NCBI RefSeq assembly: GCF_009650435.1
Contig: NZ_VVIP01000008.1
Coordinates: 1-64,000, forward strand
DNA from: Foetidibacter luteolus
GTDB lineage: Bacteria; Bacteroidota; Bacteroidia; Chitinophagales; Chitinophagaceae
Direction of reading: 5' to 3'
Length of the DNA stretch: 64,000 bases
The position numbers and the translations under genes are program-made. The first letter of the stretch is position 1. Every line of letters starts with the position of its first letter. Below, one piece after another: positions 59,673 through 64,000 of this stretch. A model generated the notes under the pieces. It did not search any database. It saw nothing but the letters and a program-made list of their open reading frames with translations, and was not told where the DNA came from.

Positions 59673-60290
59673 TTATTTTTTTACAGGTATATGGAATTTA
59701 GAAACCCATGAAGGGTCTATGGTTGCAGGGTTGTTAACATCAGCGCCGGGGTGTGCTTCCATGTCAACCATTAACAGGTAAATATTGTTAGGGTCGTTGG
59801 CCAAAGTTGTTTTTTCCCAGAGGTAAGTGCAGGAATGCTGGCCCTTTAATTCACTCTCGTTAATGGGCCTTGTAGTGGTACGCCCGTTCTTGATAATGCG
59901 GTAAGTGCCTTTCTCCGCACGGGTAATAAAAATGTTTTGGTTCCGGGCATCTTTGGTAAACTCAACGCTGCCTTCACAGTGCGTCCAGGTTTCGGTATCT
60001 GTGCCGTAGCTGTTGGCCTGCACATACAACATAAATTCGTAGCGGTTGCCGGGTTTGAATTTAAACTTAACAATCATGCCGCCGCCACTTTTATAAGTAT
60101 TGTAATAAGCGCCGGGAGTGGTGTTTACATAGCCCACGGTTGACAGGGTGGTGATAGACCAGTAAGTAGAGTCGTCTGTAAGCACTGCTTCAGGAACGGT
60201 ATTGGTTGCTGTATTTTTCACAGCAACAGGTTGTTTGGCAAAGCTGCCGGTTGCAACAAATAAGGCAACAGCCACAAGGATCTTTTTCAT
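59673..60290 (-). CDS. Exported hypothetical protein, 205 aa
   Basis: A 205-residue product with a signal peptide of about 18 residues (ends T-G-S-F-A-K). The mature part is beta-rich, with Y-W-S-I-T-T-L-S-T-V-G-Y-V, M-I-V-K-F-K-F-K-P-G-N-R-Y-E-F-M-L-Y-V and C-E-G-S-V-E-F-T-K, a pattern resembling small lipocalin- or jelly-roll-like periplasmic proteins. I do not recognise the family. It is monocistronic with a good terminator. Confidence 0.75.
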   Translation of the reverse strand: MKKILVAVALFVATGSFAKQPVAVKNTATNTVPEAVLTDDSTYWSITTLSTVGYVNTTPGAYYNTYKSGGGMIVKFKFKPGNRYEFMLYVQANSYGTDTETWTHCEGSVEFTKDARNQNIFITRAEKGTYRIIKNGRTTTRPINESELKGQHSCTYLWEKTTLANDPNNIYLLMVDMEAHPGADVNNPATIDPSWVSKFHIPVKK

Positions 60291-60447
60291 ATTAAAGGTT
60301 TAGTAGGGCAAAGTTGGGTTGGGTGTAGTTGCTTGCAAAGCTGTGGAGGAATGAGTTGCTGTGCAGGCCGTATGAATTGAAGCAGGGTAATTGATGTATT
60401 GGAGAATGAATGGCACTACTATGTTAATACCCGCTTAAATGCCGCCC

Positions 60448-60510
60448 AATGATAAGAACGACGAACGGATTGCGACGCAACAGGCGATGCCACAGAGCTA
60501 TGTTGCTGGT
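60448..60510. repeat. Dispersed repeat, family 3b, copy 2
   Basis: GAACGACGAACGGATTGCGA, CGCAACAGGCGATGCCACAG and AGCTATGTTGCTGG, matching the complement of 7309-7362 with substitutions. Confidence 0.5.
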
Positions 60511-60524
60511 ATTTAAAAAATACA

Positions 60525-60561
60525 AGGGCTGCCAACCCTTACCTATTAGGTTGACAGCCCT
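60525..60561 (-). terminator. Terminator of the DUF1080 gene
   Basis: A 13-bp stem with one mismatch (60525-60537 with 60549-60561), then a T-rich run on the minus strand. Confidence 0.75.
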
Positions 60562-60581
60562 CGCACAAACGCCTGGCTATT

Positions 60582-61547
60582 TTATTTGGCTGGCGTAATT
60601 ACAATGTTGCGGTATTCAATGGGGCCATGGTCGCCCTGTATTTGCAGGGGGCCGGGCTCGCCTTCGTTACTGTCTAAGGCGCCGCCGGTTACGCCGGGAA
60701 TTTCCTGGTTGCAGATAATGGTTTTGCCATTAGCCACCACGGTTACCACCCTGCCCACCAGGGTGATGTCGTAAGACTGCCATTCGCCGGGGTCTTTAGC
60801 CACCATTTCCAGCGGGGCAATAAAGCCATAAATGCCGCCGAGGTACCCGCTTAGCGGTTCCATGCCTTTGCTATCCATAACCTGCACTTCGTAGCGGCCG
60901 CGCAGGTACACGCCGCTGTTGCTTTCTTTTGGGTAGCGGAATTCTATGTGAAGTTTAAAATCGTTGTATTTGTTGTCAGTAACCAGGTTAGCGCCTGATT
61001 TGGGGCTGCGCAAAACACCATTTTCCACTATCCACTGGTTTTCGCCAAGCGCATGCCAGCCAGTTAAGTCTTTGCCATTAAAAATGCTTACCGGATCTCC
61101 CCAAACAGGTTCAGCCGTACGGCGCAATGCCGGGGCACGTACACCCGTAAAACTATGTGTTTTGCCGGCGGGAGTGATAATGGTACCGGTTAGTTTATCG
61201 TTGGCAAGAGCTGCCTGGAATTGCATATCGTTGCTCTCCTGCTCCCACTGCGGGGGAATGGCGAAGCTTACCTTGTTGTCAGTGAAATTTACCTTAGAAA
61301 TGGGCCTTGCACTACCGCCTGTGCCCACAAACTGCCCCACGAGTGTGCGTATGCCGGAATGCCTTACTTCAAGCCAGGAGGGGAAAGGCTTGCCGTTTAT
61401 ATCAACAGTTAAATCCCACCGGCCTTCTATAGCAGCGGGGCCAGCATCGTGCTGCGCCAAAGACATGCTTACTGAAACACAGGCAACAATGGCAGGCATA
61501 AAAAAGCGTTGCAAAACACGCTTGTAACGTAATACGGTTTTTTTCAT
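60582..61547 (-). CDS. Exported DUF1080 (3-keto-disaccharide hydrolase-type) protein
   Basis: A 321-residue product with a signal peptide of about 31 residues. An N-terminal beta domain (about 38-135, G-R-W-D-L-T-V-D-I-N-G-K-P-F-P) precedes the DUF1080 domain (about 148-320). The latter starts F-N-G-K-D-L-T-G-W-H and contains N-S-G-V-Y-L-R-G-R-Y-E-V-Q-V and D-H-G-P-I-E-Y-R-N-I, the core of this concanavalin-like family. Relatives hydrolyse 3-keto-glycosides; many Bacteroidota carry several with unknown substrates. No dehydrogenase partner is adjacent. Confidence 0.87.
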   Translation of the reverse strand: MKKTVLRYKRVLQRFFMPAIVACVSVSMSLAQHDAGPAAIEGRWDLTVDINGKPFPSWLEVRHSGIRTLVGQFVGTGGSARPISKVNFTDNKVSFAIPPQWEQESNDMQFQAALANDKLTGTIITPAGKTHSFTGVRAPALRRTAEPVWGDPVSIFNGKDLTGWHALGENQWIVENGVLRSPKSGANLVTDNKYNDFKLHIEFRYPKESNSGVYLRGRYEVQVMDSKGMEPLSGYLGGIYGFIAPLEMVAKDPGEWQSYDITLVGRVVTVVANGKTIICNQEIPGVTGGALDSNEGEPGPLQIQGDHGPIEYRNIVITPAK

Positions 61548-61655
61548 ATAAAGTGTTTTGTGCTGTCGTTAAGTTTCAATATTACAGATAAATATTAAAT
61601 GTAGCCGCATACGCAGGTAACTTGTGTAACGATATTAAAAGCATGTGCAGTGTCT

Positions 61656-62045
61656 TTATTCCTTAATGGTGAGCAGCAAAAAGCTGTCTTCCAGCGCCCT
61701 TATGAAGTATTTTCCATCCCTATGGGTAATAATCAGTTGGCCGCTGGTAGCTTCCCTTTCTTCCCCATCGCTGGTGAATACAATTTTACCTTCCAGCACC
61801 TGTATGGTGCTTATACCGCCGCGGTTATAATCATCTATAACAGCGCCGGCGTGCATGCCGGATAATACGATGGTAATGCCGCTTGTTTTAAAAACGGTAA
61901 TGGCGTTCCTGTCGCTTTTTTGCCAGGCATCTTCCTGCTTTATGGTGTTAATGTAGTTGTCAATATCGGCCAGCATATTGGTGGCATCAATTGGCCTGCT
62001 GCCGGCGGGCCTGTTTTGCGTGGCGTGGTTTGATTTGAGTGTCAT
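61656..62045 (-). CDS. Cupin-domain protein
   Basis: A 129-residue protein starting M-T-L-K-S-N-H-A. The C-terminal half is a cupin barrel: H-A-G-A-V-I-D-D-Y, S-T-I-Q-V-L-E-G-K-I-V-F and A-T-S-G-Q-L-I-I-T-H. The usual H-x-H metal pair is incomplete, so metal binding is uncertain. The ATG at 62045 is preferred over an upstream in-frame Met that would add about 20 Cys/Trp-rich residues. It follows the VOC protein gene on the same strand, 72 bp apart, and may be co-transcribed. Confidence 0.78.
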   Translation of the reverse strand: MTLKSNHATQNRPAGSRPIDATNMLADIDNYINTIKQEDAWQKSDRNAITVFKTSGITIVLSGMHAGAVIDDYNRGGISTIQVLEGKIVFTSDGEEREATSGQLIITHRDGKYFIRALEDSFLLLTIKE

Positions 62046-62117
62046 ACAGGTATTGCTTGTGGTGTTACAATAATGCTTCCAATGCCAAATCAATAAGCAT
62101 GCCATGCCAACCCGCGG

Positions 62118-62510
62118 TTAATGAGATGGTTCAACCAGGTCCCAAAGGTTGCCATAGAGGTCCTGGAAAACCGCCACAGTGCCATAAGCCTCAACAGAAG
62201 GCCCACGAACAATGGTAATGTTGTGATACAGCAGGTTTTGGTAATCCCGCTGAAAATCATCTGTATGCAGGAACAGGAATACCCTTCCGCCGGTCTGGTT
62301 ACCTATACGGCTTTCCTGCTGTGGAGAAGCGGCTTTGGCAAGCAGCAGCATGCAGCCGTCCGGGCCGGGTGGCGCAACCAGCACCCATCTTTTGGTATCG
62401 CTTAAAATACTGTCTTCCACCAGCCTGAAGCCAAGTTTTACTGTATAAAAATTTATCGCCTCATCGTAATCCCTTACAACAATGGCTATATGCGCAAGTT
62501 TTTGTTTCAT
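62118..62510 (-). CDS. VOC (glyoxalase/bleomycin resistance) family protein
   Basis: A 130-residue protein with the paired beta-alpha-beta-beta-beta modules of the vicinal oxygen chelate fold. Module 1 begins L-A-H-I-A-I-V-V-R-D-Y-D-E-A-I-N-F-Y; module 2 contains F-L-F-L-H-T-D-D-F-Q-R-D-Y and ends D-L-Y-G-N-L-W-D-L-V-E-P. Candidate metal ligands are His8, His77 and the Glu near the C terminus. Function within the family (isomerase, dioxygenase, resistance protein) cannot be told by sequence reading. Confidence 0.9.
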   Translation of the reverse strand: MKQKLAHIAIVVRDYDEAINFYTVKLGFRLVEDSILSDTKRWVLVAPPGPDGCMLLLAKAASPQQESRIGNQTGGRVFLFLHTDDFQRDYQNLLYHNITIVRGPSVEAYGTVAVFQDLYGNLWDLVEPSH

Positions 62511-62548
62511 GGCGTGAATATGCGTTTTTTACGGCAACATGTAATCAA

Positions 62549-62579
62549 TTTGCCCGGCACGTTTTTATCAGTAGTTTTA
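62549..62579 (+). promoter_or_regulatory. Promoter for histidine phosphatase gene
   Basis: TTTG at 62549-62552, 19-base spacer, TAGTTTTA at 62572-62579. The ATG is at 62597. Confidence 0.45.
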
Positions 62580-62596
62580 TCCTTCATCCTGTTATT

Positions 62597-63091
62597 ATGC
62601 GCAAACTCATTCTTCCCGTTATTACTTTGCTGTTATTAATGTTGCAGCCCGCTGTTGCAAAGTGTCAAAACACCACCATTATCCTGCTGCGCCATGCGGA
62701 AAAAGATACGGCCGCAACCGACCCCACGCTTTCCGCCGCAGGTTTTGCAAGGGCAAACAAATTGCAAAGCGCACTGGCTGCATATAAACCCGATATGTTT
62801 TACTCCACCAATTACCGGCGCACCAGGCAAACCATTACGCCCTGGGCGGCCGCCACCGGTAAAGAGATAATGCCCTACGATCCTGATGCGCTTACCGCTT
62901 TTGCCGAAAGCCTTAAAAAAATTAAGGGTAAAACCATTGTTGTGGCCGGCCACAGCAATACCACGCCACAACTTGCCAATAAATTACTTGGCAACGATAA
63001 ATACCAAACACTTGATGATGCGGTTTATAACCAAATCTGGATTATTAAACTGCAGGAGGGAAAAGCTGCGGATGAAGTAATAACCTATTAA
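62597..63091 (+). CDS. Exported histidine phosphatase family protein
   Basis: A 164-residue product with a signal peptide of about 22 residues. The catalytic L-L-R-H-A-E-K motif holds phospho-accepting His33, and V-V-A-G-H-S-N holds the second His at 119. Y-S-T-N-Y-R-R-T-R-Q-T supplies the arginines of the phosphate pocket. The short length fits the SixA/phosphoglycerate-mutase-like branch 1. Being exported, it is likely a periplasmic phosphatase of unknown substrate. Confidence 0.9.
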   Translation: MRKLILPVITLLLLMLQPAVAKCQNTTIILLRHAEKDTAATDPTLSAAGFARANKLQSALAAYKPDMFYSTNYRRTRQTITPWAAATGKEIMPYDPDALTAFAESLKKIKGKTIVVAGHSNTTPQLANKLLGNDKYQTLDDAVYNQIWIIKLQEGKAADEVITY

Positions 63092-63125
63092 GGCTTGCTG
63101 ATGCCGCATTGCCCGGCGAATATTT

Positions 63126-63232
63126 TGGGGCTTTCAGCAGGAAGGCATTGCTCAACTCCAGTCCCGGCTTTTCACTGCAACTCCGCCACAAGACCAGACG
63201 CACAGCACCTTCAGCGGGGTTTTCGTTTCAAT
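63126..63232 (-). repeat. Degenerate family 1 element, copy K
   Basis: Keeps TCCCGGCTTTTCACTGCAAC, CTCCGCCACAAG and CCTTCAGCGGGGTTTTCGTT but has lost the G-rich end and the exact CCCTCACCC end. An old, decayed copy. Confidence 0.65.
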
Positions 63233-63331
63233 CCGGCAGCCATTGGGCGACAGAATTACTATGAGGCTTTGATTATGGAGTAGGCTTAGTGCTTGTGTAA
63301 ACTGATTGATTTTAATAGCTGCAAACCGAAA

Positions 63332-63368
63332 AACGAAGGAGCGCCGGCATTGCCGGCGCTCCTTCGTT
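63332..63368 (-). terminator. Terminator of the T9SS gene at the window end
   Basis: A perfect 16-bp stem (63332-63347 with 63353-63368), followed by five T on the minus strand. Confidence 0.9.
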
Positions 63369-63391
63369 ACAAACATATTCGCTGCAGAAAA

Positions 63392-64000
63392 CTAATCCTT
63401 GGCAAACTTGATGATAAAGGTTTCATCATTACTGATGGCCCTGATAACATACATGCCTTTGGCCAGTCCTGCCACATTCAATGGTTTCATATTCTGCCCG
63501 GCTTGTGCGCTAAGGGTGGCTTTTTTAACCAGCGTACCCCTGCTGTCGTACACCAGCAATTCCACATTTTCATTTTTGCGGGTAATGTACTTAAGGTTTA
63601 ATACAGATTTTGCTGGATTGGGGAACAGGGCAAGCAACCTGCTGGCATCAAAATCAAGCGTGGCAATATTGCTGAGGCTGAACACGCCATCCTTATCTAC
63701 CTGTTTTAACCTGTAATAGTTAACGCCTGGCAACGGGTTGTTATCTGTAAAGTTGTAGTTGCGCTTTACTGTGGAATTACCTGCCGCGTCCACTTTGCCG
63801 ATAGCTGTGTAATTGTTGCCATCCGCTGAGCGCTGCACTTCAAAATAGCTGCTGTTTTGTTCTGTAACAGTACCCCATTTCAGCAAAGATGCCTTGCCGG
63901 ATTTTTCGGCTGTAAGCGGCAGCATTTGTACAGGCAATGTACCGGTAACGGTAACCTCTACAAAGTTCTTGCTCAGGTTGCCGCAACGGGTGCCTGGTTT
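63392..64000 (-). CDS. C-terminal part of a T9SS-secreted protein (runs off the window)
   Basis: The reading frame is open to the last base, so at least 202 residues are visible and the true start lies beyond 64000. The Met at 63937 is internal. The visible part has a fibronectin-like stretch (W-G-T-V-T-E-Q-N-S-S-Y-F-E-V-Q-R-S-A-D-G and N-Y-Y-R-L-K-Q-V-D) typical of the domain before a Por tail. A T9SS type A sorting domain then follows: L-F-P-N-P-A-K-S-V-L-N-L, V-Y-D-S-R-G-T-L-V and G-M-Y-V-I-R-A. It would be exported and surface-attached by the type IX system. Confidence 0.88.
   Translation of the reverse strand, partial: KPGTRCGNLSKNFVEVTVTGTLPVQMLPLTAEKSGKASLLKWGTVTEQNSSYFEVQRSADGNNYTAIGKVDAAGNSTVKRNYNFTDNNPLPGVNYYRLKQVDKDGVFSLSNIATLDFDASRLLALFPNPAKSVLNLKYITRKNENVELLVYDSRGTLVKKATLSAQAGQNMKPLNVAGLAKGMYVIRAISNDETFIIKFAKD

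Noticed and set aside
1..64000. tRNA, rRNA, prophage or integrated element with integrase
   Set aside because: No tRNA-like T-arm sequences, rRNA segments, integrase, transposase or phage structural genes were noticed. Visual reading can miss a tRNA; a covariance-model scan would settle this.

Overview
The window is a 64 kb chromosomal segment of a Bacteroidota bacterium, most likely family Chitinophagaceae. The evidence is three SusC/SusD pairs, FecI/FecR-type regulation, Por-type (T9SS) secretion tails, ELWxxDGT-repeat and DUF1343 proteins, promoters of the TTTG / TAnnTTTG type, and few Shine-Dalgarno-like sites. No tRNA, rRNA, CRISPR array, transposase or prophage was recognised.

Layout. 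1-4.3 kb: small lipoprotein, heptose-7-phosphate kinase, kynureninase behind a 104-bp tandem array, and an SGNH hydrolase. 4.5-7.1 kb: thrS-infC without the usual rpmI-rplT. 7.7-11.4 kb: exported protein, DoxX protein, lipoprotein with a duplicated domain. 11.5-14.8 kb: Oar-like TonB receptor. 15.2-23.9 kb: ECF sigma, FecR, STN-containing SusC, SusD and an AlkP-superfamily phosphodiesterase. 24.1-27.0 kb: isoaspartyl peptidase, GlcNAc/MurNAc-type kinase and MurQ. 27.3-30.7 kb: T9SS cargo, trpS, deoxynucleoside kinase. 31.0-36.1 kb: cydAB (split by a repeat) and yidC. 36.5-38.7 kb: a TIR-pterin dehydratase fusion, a PH-like/two-TM protein and a TonB-C-domain protein. 39.2-55.6 kb: ELWxxDGT protein, NamZ-like muramidase, and two SusCD pairs around a LacI-type regulator. 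56.3-64 kb: a sigma / anti-sigma / AtpZ operon, a methyltransferase, an ankyrin protein, DUF1080, VOC and cupin proteins, a histidine phosphatase and a T9SS protein running off the end.

How genes work together. The 15.2-23.9 kb cluster fits an outer-membrane uptake system under trans-envelope sigma control. NamZ, the sugar kinase and MurQ form a plausible route from peptidoglycan to GlcNAc-6-phosphate. The LacI regulator probably controls the divergent SusCD pair through a TTAAACGTTTAA palindrome.

Most unusual items. (1) A TIR domain fused to a pterin-4a-carbinolamine dehydratase-like domain that has lost two catalytic residues (36550-37428). (2) A dispersed ~105-160 bp intergenic element in eleven copies, one lying between cydA and cydB. 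(3) Two MITE-like long inverted repeats (15879-16154 and 55855-56178). (4) The tandem array abutting the kynureninase start codon. All calls come from reading the sequence; no database search was run.
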